64,000 bases of DNA from Oscheius tipulae (lineage: Eukaryota; Nematoda; Chromadorea; Rhabditida; Rhabditidae), in assembly GCA_037178975.1 (NCBI GenBank), contig JASJZH010000003.1, forward strand, positions 682,001 through 746,000, given 5' to 3'. Below are positions 37,108 to 48,528 of the stretch, in pieces. Position 1 is the first letter of the stretch; each line of letters opens with the position of its first letter. The notes beneath the pieces were generated by a model. It had not been told where the DNA came from. It searched no databases and worked only from the letters and a program-made list of their open reading frames with translations. A program made the position numbers and the translations under genes.

Positions 37108-37927
37108 TTACTTCTTCTTCTCTGCAGTAATCTGGAGGACTCCGCGTCCAGACAGATGAGACTTGACGGTAGCCGGGTCAACGTCCGAGGGGAGATGATA
37201 AGCACGGAGAATTTCGCGGGTCACGGTTCCGTGGGCATCGTTGCGCTTCTGTAACTTTGGTTTTGGACTCATAAGCTAAAATAACTAGATACCTCGTGAC
37301 GGCAATGAATGTGGACCTCGTTGCCGGATACTTTAACCTCAATCTCGTTGGGAGCGAAGAACTGGACGTCGAGTCCAATCTCGAACTTTTCGGAGGTGTT
37401 GTGGACCTGAAATATTCAGATTACCAGAGAGACAGAGACAAAACCAGTAGGACCATTAGACCACCGGAGCTCTTGGAATGCTATCGTGACCAGCTTCCTA
37501 TTGAGTACTTATTACTCTCCTTCCGGACTGAACAAACTGTCTCCCTAGATACAGTCACTATCTCGGACAGAACTATCAGTCAAGGATAGAGTACATGGGT
37601 TAAGTTGAGAGAATATTAGTCTGTGTCTCTGTACCAATCGATGTGTTTTTGTACAGTGGAACTCTTCAAGCAATGTCGGATCTGGAGAGTCTAACTACTG
37701 AGTTATAAGGAACGATCTTATGGATATTCACTACCTCAGGAGCCCAGGGAATGATAGACTCAATAGACAAAACAACGGTCTACTCAAGATTCTTTCTTTT
37801 CCCTATGCTCATGAGAGGTATTAAGGCACGAGTCGAGGGGAAGACTACCTACCTTGACGACACCGTCGTGTCCCTGAAGAGGCCAGTCCCAGGTAGCGGC
37901 GTCGTGGGTAAGAGGAACAGCGGACAT
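37108..37927 (-). CDS. hsp-12.2: HSP-12-type small heat shock protein (alpha-crystallin domain)
   Basis: A 109-residue small heat shock protein from exons 37927-37853, 37406-37293 and 37248-37108. The N-terminus (MSAVPLTHDAATWDWPLQ, GHDGVVK) and core (VHNTSEKFEIGLDVQFFAPN, VKVSGNEVHIHCRHE) correspond closely to C. elegans HSP-12.2; the end GRGVLQITAEKKK lacks the usual C-terminal I-x-I tail, as in the HSP-12 group. These very short sHSPs have truncated N- and C-termini and are reported to have little chaperone activity. I see no obvious heat shock element. Orthology within the HSP-12 group is inferred by similarity and length. Confidence 0.93.
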
Positions 37928-39894
37928 TCTGAAAGTAAAGCCTAGAGACGCTGTGGAAGAAACAAGTCAAAGAGTGTAATAATGAGAGCTCCTCACAGAG
38001 CAATGCGCAGGCAGGCGCGCAGCTTCCCGACAGCCGAGCCCAATGACCACGGAATGGGGGAGACTGTTTACGACTGGGAATGTACCAAGAGAGAGGGAGA
38101 GAGACTGTGTAATGTCAATTTCGGGACGTCTCGGCTCTCGGTCGCTCTCTGAAATGAGAAGGAGCTTGTTTATGAGAGACAGATGTGGAGTGGTCGAGGT
38201 TGAAGACTCGGCTCGGGGGCAAGTAAACAGTGGGAGGCGGCACGTAGGATTGAGTTATGATCTCGGACTAGGGATCCAAAACATAGATATGTATCTGTCT
38301 CTGTCTCTTCTACTACTGTGTAAAGTAGCCTTGTGCTATTTTCCAGCTGTGACTTTCTATCAAGTCATACTCCAGAGTGCCAGATGTGAGGACAATGGAC
38401 TGGAGATGCTCGCTTCAAAGATAGAAGGCAGTCGGAGAGAGTCAAGACAGTAGTCAATCAGAGAAACGGGACTAGAATGAGAAAAGAGACAGAGAGTATT
38501 AGTATCTCGACCATCCTCTCTATTTCTCTTATATCCTATCTGTTTTCTATTTACTTGTTTGTCATCAGTCTTCCAAACCCCTTGACAACTTTTTGTAAGG
38601 CACGGGGGCTCCTCTCTCTCTCGAGAGGACACCTGACCGGCCAGAGAGCAACCTGGAGGAGGTAAACAAGAACAATAACATGCTGGCAGTTTATACTGGA
38701 TGACTCTTTCAATAGTTAGTCATTACACAGATTCTTCCATTGCAGTGGTAGCCACTGGGACAGTTCTTCGGGATGGCTGTATTACAGCGAATTGGATGAC
38801 GATGATATCACATGATACTTCTTCTGCAAAGAAACAGCTAAAAGGGAATCTGCACTCGTGCATACAGGTTACGGATTATGGGACGGGTAGGAGGGCGAGT
38901 AGAAAGTAGAAGAGTTGTTTTATCTTGGCGATTGTTAGTAGGGTTTCTTCAGCACAGGACTTTCTTGCCTTTTATATGATTCAGTTTTCGATATAACAAG
39001 ATTGTAAAAGTTCCGCAATCTTTTCAAACGTAAAGGCGAGAGGAGACGCTGGAGAATTCTGACAATATCACAGCCGCCAGTTGAAGCCTGTCTCTTACTC
39101 TCTGTCTCTCTCCCCCCTGTCTTCCTGTAATTCGAGAAGTAGTCTGGACGACCGTCTTCTGAACCAGGGTCGAGTGACCAGAGAGAGTGGAGACAGAGTA
39201 ATACTTACTAATGGTTCATATAAAAAGCAAAAACACAATCAACCGACCTAAAACAGATCTTCCTCTCTTGAGAGAGAACACTAGAGCTTAGAGCAGATTT
39301 GATTAAACCTTCCTCCGTTCCTGTACACGAGCTCTAATGTGGCCCTGAGGGCGGGGCATACAGAACAGAAAGCGCGTTTGGGCGCGACATTTCCGGCGGC
39401 TAAAGAGGAACTAACGAGTGAAATGAATGTTAGTAGAATGGTTTCAACTGGTGGCTTGGTCCAAGCCTTGTAGATGTCTTTAAAGTAGTGAGAAGGTAAC
39501 TAATGAAAGGGTCTGACTCACAACAAATGTTATTTCAGTCGAGGTTAGAAGGACTTTGGTTCAGCGGCTTCACCCTGTCTGCCTATCTCTCTGTCTCTCT
39601 GTATCTGCTTCCTTTGTCGCTATCTGGATTTTCTAGCAGTTAAACCTAAGCATCTTCAGTGAGAGTTACCTTCGGCGCGCCTAACTTCTCGCCCAATTTT
39701 TGGGCACCAGACCTCAGCTTTGGGCTTCGTGATGTTCTGCAAAGTCGTAGCCCAGGTTACAACTTTTGCAGAACTGCTTACAACCTGCGTTTTTTACCTA
39801 TTATAGCTCTATTTTTCAGTGTAACTGCCCTGCTCCAGCAGTCGGTCACGCCTGGAAACAGTAGTAGTGTCTGTGTCTCATTCTATTCTTCCAG
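37928..39894. other. Gene-poor stretch of about 2 kb
   Basis: Contains repeat tracts and, at 39660-39800, a fragment of the dispersed repeat (GGGCACCAGA ... GTTCTGCAAAGTCGTAGCCC). The first exon(s) of the membrane-protein gene at 39895 probably lie in its right part. No other gene is supported. Confidence 0.4.
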
Positions 39895-41765
39895 TGAACC
39901 ATTCCTGTGAAGACAAGCTTCTTATCAATCCGGATGGTACCAACTGCAAAACTCCAAACAAACAGTACGTAAACGGCGATCACCATATCAGAGAATGCGT
40001 ACTCGCCACCGGCAGAACAGACTACCGACGGTGCTGTCAGTATGACAGAAGAAAGAAACCTTGCCCCAGTTGGACGGAAGGAGTAGACAGAATCAAGACA
40101 GGGGAGGCGGTTCATTACTGCTGGAACACCTCTTGTACCCTCCATCAGTTTTTGCCATGAACAGCAGTGGTGCTGTCACCGAGACCTTTGTACAGAGACC
40201 CGTCTTAACCAAGAGAAGCAGCCCACTGAAGAATGTCAAAGGATGCAAGCAGCATGACTTTGGGAGTGCGCTATGTCAGAGCGGACATTGCTGTCCCAGA
40301 ACCTATGGTCGTCTGATAGCAGCTCTCTTCCTTCCGTGTAGGAAGCTGGCAGGTTGTCAGGTTAGTTAGAAGACAGACAGAGAGACATATAGAGACAGAA
40401 AAAGAGACAGATACAGAGAGACAGAGGGACAGAGAGACAAAGACACAGAGATGTACAATATTTATCTTCAAGTCGATATGTACTGTGACAAGACCATCCA
40501 TCGCTGTGTCTTCATCAGATCGACGCCAATCTCAGACATGGAAACTATTCAAGAAAATTCGTGAGGTTCAGAGAACGGAAGGCGAAGAAGGGCAAGAAGG
40601 GCAAAAAGAAGAGTATGGATAGAGAGAAGATGAACGATCTCGACAGCTCTCACGGATATCACAACGAAGAAATCGGACGATATGAAGCTTCGAGGTGGCA
40701 CAGATTTCAAACAGACGTCAGGAGGCCTTGTCATCGCCAGTACTTCTGCACTGACTTCTCTTCGGAAAAAATGGGTTTGCGAATGATTCTGAATGCGAAT
40801 AAGAAGTCTCTTCAAAATTTAGCCTTATGTCTCTCTCTGTCAATCCACAAGAAGTGTTGTAAAGTTCCAACTAGAAATTTTCCAGCAAAGAAAAGCTGTG
40901 CCCGCGTGGCCTAGTGGATAAGGTGTCTGACTTCTAATCAGAAGATCGTCGGTTCGACCCCGGCCGTAGGCTTTTTACATTTTCTGGATCCGATGTTTCA
41001 GTTTTTGCCAGCTTCTGAGGCCGATCCCAGGCGATGACGTGAATCCATTTTTTTCGGAGAAGTAGACAGACTTCTATAAGTGTTTGCATCAATACTGGAT
41101 CAAGAATACAGTATTCTGTAGCCTCGTCTTCTCCAAATGTAGTGAAAGGTCCCGGCCAGAATTATGAACAGTAGAAATAACAGAATGTACAAAGCGAGGA
41201 CACCATCGATTGGACGGTAGAATCTCTCCGTTGAGGGGTGGTCCTGACTTGGAAAAGAGTACATCTGGAAGACGGAGAGAGTAATAGTCTAAAACTGAGA
41301 ACTGTAATTAGAAAAAAGAAAGTCTTGAGATTGAAAGAGGAACACTAAGAGTGCAACTCATTAGGCCCTCCTGTCTATCATAACAAGTTCTTATAACCCA
41401 TCCGTTATCGTCAGAAAGGGACTTGACTCATACTTCTTGTGGCTCTCCGAAGGTAGGACATGTCTCTTTTGCCGAACGTCTCTCCTACTGGTAGAACTAG
41501 CGGTGAGTGACAGAGATACAAATAACAGAGAAACAGAGAAGACAGTCGTTCTTCAGACGCATCCCGCCCTGTTCCCCTACTCCATGACTCTTATCCAGCT
41601 TTTCACAAAGAGAACGGTGACATCGATCCTGTCACCGTCTTCCTCGTCTTCCTCATTCTTGCCCTCTTCTGTCTCTGTCTCGTCGCTTGGCTCTGTAAAC
41701 GTCGAGCTGTTCCGATGACTCATGTTGTCTATTCCAGAGGCCATAGAGCCTCGAGAGGCTATTGA
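39895..41765 (+). CDS. Cysteine-rich single-pass membrane protein (model incomplete)
   Basis: Coding pieces: 39895 to about 40137, then to about 40366, about 40518-40800, and the last exon 41557-41765. The first pieces encode a Cys-rich extracellular region with paired cysteines (RECVLATG, RRCCQYDRRKKPC, YCWNTSC, then ALCQSGHCCPRT), resembling nematode ET-module or Ly6/activin-receptor-like ectodomains. The final exon encodes a transmembrane helix (VTVFLVFLILALFCLCLVAW) followed by LCKRRA and a short tail, with AATAAA overlapping the stop. Near 40138-40160 the reading shifts frame; only a 17-20 nt GT..AG stretch would bridge it. The start codon is not identified. The tRNA-Arg gene lies in the intron between the third and last pieces. 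Confidence 0.5.
40900..40972 (+). tRNA. tRNA-Arg (anticodon TCT), possibly degenerate
   Basis: Cloverleaf with D-arm TGGCCTAGTGGATAAGG, anticodon stem TCTGA/TCAGA around a CTTCTAA loop, and T-arm GTCGG-TTCGACC-CCGGC, followed by a T-run. The acceptor stem (GCCCGCG against CGTAGGC) has a C-A mismatch and a G-U pair, so the gene may be slightly degraded. A and B boxes are intact. Confidence 0.85.
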
Positions 41766-42235
41766 ATAAAGAAGATGCCACAATTTATTAGCACACGTTT
41801 TCAACAGCCTTTCATTCGTGTATAGCGTCGTACAAGCCTTCATGGATTGGATGTTCTTTACTTCATGCTTCTTACTCAATTTTCCACATCATTACTATCT
41901 AAAGCGCGATGGTTTCTGTGGCGGATTCTGTTTGGATGTCTGTTTGTTTGTCCGGGGCCACGAAACAGAAGCGAATCAATTATGTTGTCAGATGTTTTAT
42001 TGTTCAGAAACAGTTATTCCCTCAATTGGGTGGCAAGTCAACTTTGGGTGCGCTCTAAAACTTTGCTTCGATCCCAGTGAAGGCACTGGGAGTTTTTTAG
42101 TTACTACGAAGCGGCGCAGCCGCCAATGCAAGCTGAATGCAAATAGATGTCAAAGCCGTCAGACGGCTGGTAGAAAACTAAAGAGGATGACAATTTTATT
42201 GGCACACAATTATACACGTTTTTTCGAGTCTTGTC
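41766..42235. other. Spacer between convergent genes
   Basis: About 470 bp between the membrane-protein gene and the DXO-like fusion gene on the opposite strand. It contains the second copy of the 31 bp GC-rich element (42101-42132). No gene is supported. Confidence 0.4.
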
Positions 42236-44986
42236 TCATGAATCGCATTGCACAAAAATCCATGGATTTGAAGACCCTTTCAGAAAGACATGAGTACCTC
42301 GCAACTTTTCTTCAATATCGGCGGCAGTTTGAAAGCATCTTCCAAAGAGGGCAATTTTGCTAGGGAATTTACGGAGACTATCGAAACCTAAAATCTTGAT
42401 ATAAATTGGCGGAGCTAAAATTACCCTGAAAATGGCTGACCAACTGAAGATCATAGCTATTTTTCCACCAGAAAGATATTTTGGCTCCATCCTCTACAAG
42501 ATACAGATCGGCCATCTGGTATTTTTCGCTATCTCGGGGGATGGGAATTGGTAGCCCCATAGTTTTATTGAAAACGTCTTCAAAAAGATAGCCGGGAGGC
42601 AGTTTCTCGATGTGACAGCAGATAACGGGAGCTGGAAGACAGTAGTTTAGTTCGTCTCAGTCTCTGTATCTGTCTCCTCTCAAAAACTCGCCATCCTCTT
42701 CAGGTTCCTCGAACGCGATTTTTTCACCGAAGAATTTTCTCAGGATAGCCTCACAATCTTTTGGCTCTGCCCAAGTGTAAATTTTCAGTCTCATGTCTGG
42801 TACAAACTCCGGGAACGGTCCACCGAACTGTCTAAAATTTCATTGTGATTAGAGTTATCAAAAGACATTTACAACATTTGCTGAATCATTCTGTTGAGAT
42901 CTGAAATCTGTTCAACTGTTGCGAAAGTAGTTTTCTTTGAGAGACTATATAGATCATCGTTTCTTACATATCCTTGGATTTCGGGTAGATTACGGAATGA
43001 CGGTACGAATACATAAGCATCGCAGGTGCAGAGCGGAACAGGGCGTAGGAGTTCTGAAGATCAACTTTAAAAAAGACATGAGAAGAGAGACAGAGAGGCA
43101 GAATGACAGAAAAAAAGAGACAGTTTACCTGGATGGCTCTCCCGGATCAGATCCCTCCAACGATGACTAATGGCAGCGTAGTGTTTGCTGGTCCTGCGTC
43201 GTTCTCCGACCTCTTTGCAATTCCTAAGAGGAGTATTCCAGTCTTCCACCAAAATTCCCCGAATAGAACTAAGATCATAGACTCCCTGGCATATTAGGTT
43301 GACACTGTGCAAATTGTTGAAGCACAAGAACAAGTTCGTCTCCCGGAGGGAAAACATCGAAGGACTCTGAATTGAACGTATTTCTAGAGTGTGAATCAGC
43401 GCGACCAGGTCTCCCGCCTTGCTGTCGTCCAAGTAAAAATATTTATAAAAGTCCGAACTCAGTTTTTGACTGCATATTAGCCCGTTGCGGTTGGCGTCTT
43501 TTCCTGTAAGTAGTAGTAAGCGCAAAAACGAGAGTTCAAACTTTTTGGACAGATAATAGTGCCTCCATAAGCTTTTGATATGTAGCCCTGCTCTAATCTC
43601 GTTAAAATTCCTATGTGGTGACAGAAGAATATCTCCAGCTCGGTAAAGAGGCGTGAGCGCGCACCGACATGATCAAATGGCTCGAAAGTGTCGATTATTG
43701 AAACCTAAAAACAGTTTGGCACTTCTCAGCTTTTCTGTCTGTCTGTCTCTTTATCTCTCTGTCTCTCTGTCTATAAGCCTCTCTGTCTCCACCCACCCGA
43801 TCAACAGTATGCAAATCTTCTTTTACAATGATCACCACGACTTTGGTAATGCCGCCCATGGCAACATCCTTGAAGAGCATTTTAGAGCTGTTCATACAAT
43901 TCTTTGCTGCCAGCACACCTCGAATTTCAATGGGGTCTATGAGTGGATAAGAAAAGAGAGGGGAAATACTTACCGGCACCATGAAATCCTTCAACTTCCT
44001 TCGTGTAGTAGAGCTCATAGTCGGGATGGATAATCTCGAAAACGCGATAGATGTTGACTTTGCCGAAGACGATTATAGGGTCCTATAAAATCTCGAATGG
44101 GGACGACACATAGTATAAGTCAATAGTCGAAACAGGAAGTGGCATACAGAACTACGACATTCAACAGTCTGGGCAGGCGGAACTTCTCAAAAGTCAAGAG
44201 TCAGAATCAAGAGGCTGCAGTCAAAAGTCAAAGCCTGGACAGATACTGTAAATTGTAGTGTTTCAAAAGTCAGAACTGTTGAACTTATGACCTAGGGGTC
44301 AAGAGTCTGGTCAATGGCCAGAACTGAAACAGTTACCCACCTTGCACCCTGTCAGCCTCTTCTCTCCAATCTTCGTAAAGTCGAAAGCCCGCTTATGATT
44401 ATCAGCCAGTGCCTTGTTCAGACGTACGACATTCTCCTCCCGGTCGTATTTGAAATACAGCGACTGCATTTCCGAGCGATTAGTGACTGTCAAAAAGTCA
44501 CACAAGGCCCCTCCTCGGGCAAAAATCTGAATTGCTTGGATACTGAGAGTATACGGGAAAAATTACCCTCAGTTTTCCATTAGAAGGACCTTTCTTAATG
44601 TGAATGTACTTTTCGAGGATGTCAGTGTTACTGAAGGGCTGAAAACTGACTGTGGCAGTGATTGTCTCTGACCCACCTGGGCATGTCCATTCTCTTTTTG
44701 GAAGTCTATCAGCTCTCCTCGCAACTGGTACCCTTCCGCAGAATTGATTTCTCTGATCAAATCTTCGTCCAACTGATGAGCTCTCATATCGACCGGGTAC
44801 GGGTCTGGATCGAAGCCATCTTGGCGGAAATATCCCAAGGTAGTGGGATAAGTTACATCCGATGGTGCACTGAACAAGTTCCTCTGTCTCTGGCTATCTA
44901 TTTCTTTATCCCCCTGTCTCTCTGTTTCTCTTTGTCCACCTTTTCTGAATTACTCACCGTGTCGATGAAGAAGAAGACCGTGTCAT
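42236..44986 (-). CDS. DXO/Rai1-like protein with unrecognised C-terminal domain, copy 2
   Basis: Complete 648-residue model. Exons from 5': 44986-44958, 44869-44677, 44638-44567, 44526-44341, 44082-43974, 43936-43797, 43704-43542, 43503-43129, 43053-42873, 42831-42692, 42631-42425, 42387-42236; all phases agree. The DXO-like half has IFARGGALCDFL (motif I Arg kept), YYTKEVEGFHGAG (E-x-D reads E-V-E), DPIEIRGVL (Lys of E-x-K is Arg) and MLFKDVAMGG. The C-terminal half, beginning near residue 280, has LFLCFNNLHSVNLICQG, VPLCTCDAYVFVPSF, MRLKIYTWAEPKDCEAILRK and MADLYLVEDGAK; it aligns along its length with the gene at 21044-23636. The donor at 42691 is GC (G|GCGAGT), the only choice that keeps frame. 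A mariner remnant lies about 120 bp upstream. Confidence 0.82.
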
Positions 44987-45108
44987 TGATTTATGTGTAA
45001 AAACCAAGGTCGACGCGGCTTAAGGTTTCGCTTTTTCTTATGGCTGAGCAGAGACAGCTCTTCCAAGATCTTGGTTGGCACTCGGAGTGGATTGCCTAAA
45101 TCTCATTA

Positions 45109-46199
45109 CAGGGTGCGGCATAATACAGTAACAAAATGCGCGCGCGAGGAATTTGATATTTTAGTTAGCATTCGAGCGTCCGAGATCTTCAGACGGTTCA
45201 ACGTGTTTCGAAAGTTAGTCTCCACCGCTCTAGCACAGTTCAGGGAACTGGGAAGTTTGGCCGATCGACGTAGACGTAGAAGACGAATTTATGTAACGGC
45301 TACAGCCAGTATCAAGAAAGTGCCATCGTCTTCAAAAGAACCCGGCCCGCTCGGTACGCAATGGCGACATAGGAATTTCGGACACTCGATGGGTAGAATC
45401 GTTAAAAAGAAGTTGAAGAAGAAGTGCTACAAGCAGACCAAGGGCCAATATCTCTCACTAGCAGTCAAAGATAAGAGAAAGGACAAGCCGCCGAGTTGCT
45501 GAGACGTTTTCGACGCGGAGTACATAAGACGATCCTGTTCACTGATGAAAAGTTATTCACCCTGGAGCAGTACTTAAATAAGCAGAATGACCGAATCTAC
45601 TCCAGTTCGAAGCCAAATGTAATCGTACAACGAACCGGCTATCCCAAAAGTGTCATGGTCTTTGTCGGTATCACTTCTGACGGAAAGACTCCTCTCATTT
45701 TTGCTCCTCAAAGAATCAAGGTCAACGGTAGCAGTTATCTTGAAGAGCCAACCTGGGCAAAAAGACACTTTGGAAACGAGCACTTCTGCTTTCAACAGAA
45801 CGCAGTTCCAGATCACAAGCATCATGCTTCAAGCGTGGTGCAGACAGAACTTCCAATACTTCTTTAACCACTGGCCACCTTCGTCTCCGGATCTCAATCT
45901 ACTTGATTAATCTGGAGTGTTCTCGAACCTGCTCAAAACCACACGAGAACATCGATTCCCTGAAGAGAGCACTGGAAAAGGCATGCATAAGTTAGACGTC
46001 GCGTACCTGGACGCCACCGTTGATGCCTTCACCAAGAGACAAACCTGTATCGACGCTGATGGCGACCTCTTTGAATGTTAACATGTCATTGTGCTTAGTT
46101 TTTCATGATAAATAAAACCTATATGTCGTTTTACTTGCTATGCTCGAACCGTGTTTTTACGTAGCAAATATCTTGTTATCGCAATTATGCTGCACCCTG
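45109..46199 (+). mobile_element. Tc1/mariner transposon, inactive
   Basis: Terminal inverted repeats CAGGGTGCGGCATAAT (45109) and its near-complement ATTATGCTGCACCCTG (ends 46199) bound a 1.09 kb element. The 5' flank is TA as expected; the 3' flank AATA shows no clean TA. The interior encodes a mariner/Tc1-type transposase with the first catalytic Asp (ILFTDEKLFTLEQ), but the second Asp is Asn (FCFQQNAVPDHK), and the third motif (WPPSSPDLNLLD) lies in a different frame and is followed by a stop. The copy is dead. It sits just upstream of the DXO-like gene start at 44986. Confidence 0.9.
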
Positions 46200-46541
46200 A
46201 ATACTACTTTCAAATTTCAAAAACCAGTAAAGTTCATTGGTAAAGTTGTACGAAAAGAAACAGGAGAGGGTTGACTAGAGATAGCGAATGCACTGGGACA
46301 GTTAACCCCGTCCATCCAGCTCTCCTCCCCCTCGATCAATTTTCTTCATGCGAAACATTGGTTTTTGTCGCCGACCATCCAAAAAAAACCAAGCGTTCTG
46401 CCTAAAACAATGTAGAGGGGTATTAGTATGGTCCAAAAACAAGAAAAGGGAAAGGAAGTCGCCGAATCCAGTTGGTCAATAGCGCTGTCTCTGTCGGCGC
46501 CCGCTTGTTTATACTCTCTCGGCGAATCGGTGTCCAGCCGT
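46200..46541. other. Short spacer upstream of tRNA-Cys
   Basis: About 340 bp without a recognisable gene between the mariner remnant and the tRNA. Confidence 0.4.
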
Positions 46542-46613
46542 GGGGGTATAGCTCAGTGGCAGAGCATTCGACTGCAGATCGAGAGGTCCCCGGTTCAAAT
46601 CCGGGTGCCCCCT
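46542..46613 (+). tRNA. tRNA-Cys (anticodon GCA)
   Basis: Canonical cloverleaf: acceptor GGGGGTA/TGCCCCC with discriminator T, D-arm AGCTCAGTGGCAGAGC, anticodon loop ACTGCAGAT and T-arm CCCGG-TTCAAAT-CCGGG. The sequence is essentially that of other nematode tRNA-Cys(GCA). A CTTTTTG run follows a few bases downstream. Confidence 0.97.
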
Positions 46614-46745
46614 ACTGCTTTTTGTTTTTCTTTGGAATCTTTTGCAACTTTGCCATTTACATTTTTTTCACCGGTTTGATACTTTATTCACAGATTTCAT
46701 ACACACTTTTCGATTTTCAATGTAACACGTATATTTTACCCAAAA

Positions 46746-48190
46746 CTAGTCACTGAAACTGATCCAGTCGCGGAAATCTTCTTCTCCAATTAGAACACCA
46801 CTGCAAGCAGCCAGCTGAGGATTGTAGCGACCTTGGGCAGCCTTCTTGAATTTTTTCATGTTGTTCTGACTGCAGGTTCTGGCAGATAGAGAAGGAGAAG
46901 GCGACTGTTTGGTCAGGACCATTACTTCCACGAGATCATTCTGAAGAAGGAGGTAAGGGAACTCTTTGTCTCTGTTCCAACTCACCATATTTGCGACCAC
47001 TTGATCAATGTCATCCTTACTGAACATACTCCTTCCCGAATGAGACAATGACAAGAAGGAACTCTCTTCAGTCGCATACTTCTTTCCACTAGAAACGAGG
47101 GAGACATCTATTGGCTTGACTTTGGATACTTTTAACTCTTCGTGAATCTCTTCTTTGGGATCATCGGGAGCCTGCGCCTTGACAGAAGGTTGCAGTTCAG
47201 TCCTCTTCGTAGAGACAGAAGTCTTGACTCTCTTGGAAGAGAGATCTTCAAGACTTGACGTCTTTCTGATCTTCGGGACCGAAGGCCCCGCAGCAGTAAA
47301 GTTAAAGGTCCTCTGAGTAGCCATAGTAGTCAAAGTGAGAGTCTTTTTGACTGGTCTGTCGGTCAGAGCCGACGTCTTCTTTCTCTTCCTGTCCTTGGCC
47401 ACTGTGGTCTCGGACACCTGAGGAGCTACGGCCTTCGGAGCTCGCTTGGCTGGTCCCTCTGTCCTTTGGGTACTAAAGCAAAGAAAAAAATCATTTTTTT
47501 TAGAATATTACCTAGTAAACATGGGAAAGAAGTTCATCTGGGAGTTTACAGCATCCAGATCCATTGGCTTGTTCTCATTGTCATCACTGCAAATTTCGAA
47601 ATTAGTGGGACAGTTTAGGAAAAAAAAGTCACGGTGTTTTGTCATTTTTGAACCCAAAAAAGACAGAGTTTACGCCAGTTTCCTAGAACAGAGACAGAGA
47701 ATAAGATATAATTTTTCTGGTAACATTAAAATTTGTGAGCGTTTCTTGCTTTGGTAAAGCTGGCTGACACTCACTGAAGAGTCACGTTCAAAAGAGTATT
47801 TCCCAGTGAAAACCCTTATGAGACAGGTGCATGATAAGGTTTTCCCAGTTAGAAACCTTACGGATTAGATATTTGACAAAAATTGTGAGCGTAGCTCTCA
47901 CGGATACAAAGACATGTGCCGAATTTCAAGCCTACTCATAAAAGAGTCATGTTACATCATGTCATAGGTCCGAGTAAGTTCGTGTCACGAAACATTTTGA
48001 AATGTCGTTAGTCAAAAAATGTTCGGTAGGAAACTCACGATTCCTCCCCCTGAGAATCCGACACGACCTCATCCTCCTCATCCAATCCAGCTGCAAGTCC
48101 GGGTAGCTGAGAAGGTGTGGTCTCGAAGACAATGGCAATCTCGTCCTCCTCTTCCATTGGCTCGGGCTTAGCACGACGAGGACGAACCAT
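46746..48190 (-). CDS. Nuclear protein with NBS1-like C-terminal Mre11-binding motif
   Basis: Predicted 302 residues from exons 48190-48039, 47586-47512, 47472-46986 and 46940-46746, in phase; the last intron is 45 nt and would read through. The N-terminus is acidic (MEEEDEIAIVFETTPSQ, EEDEVVSDSQGEESDD); the middle is basic and Ser/Thr-rich with likely nuclear localisation signals (KDRKRKK). The C-terminus, LVEVMVLTKQS ... NNMKKFKKAAQGRYN ... CSGVLIGEEDFRDWI, resembles the end of nibrin/NBS1, where KNFKKFKK contacts Mre11. No FHA or BRCT domain is present in this model, so it would be a reduced or partial NBS1-like protein. It follows HMG-CoA synthase on the same strand with a 339 bp gap. The NBS1 link is inference from a short motif. 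Confidence 0.6.
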
Positions 48191-48528
48191 TGTGAGACCC
48201 TGAATTGATAGACAGGGGTAGAGATACAATTAAATGCATAAAAGCAAAGCTAAAAAAGTCAAAAGCGGTGCACCAACCGTTCAACAAAATGAACTAAGAT
48301 CCAAAAAGCTCTGAATCTTTATTAGCTCTGATACTTTGTATGGATGGGATGAAAACTTTGGCAATGGGAGAGAACATCTGAGCCGGTACACTGACGGTGA
48401 GCAGGAGTGGTGACCGGTTCGGGGGGGGAGTGAAATGTGGTGGAAAACAGTAGGCCCGTATATAAGTGGGGGAAAAGCACACGGATTCCATAGAATCACG
48501 AAAATGTAACAATAATCGGGAAAGGTAA

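Noticed and set aside
40366-40517. CRISPR-like regular repeat array
   Set aside because: The spacing is that of a simple GACAGA microsatellite with no spacer diversity, in a eukaryotic context.
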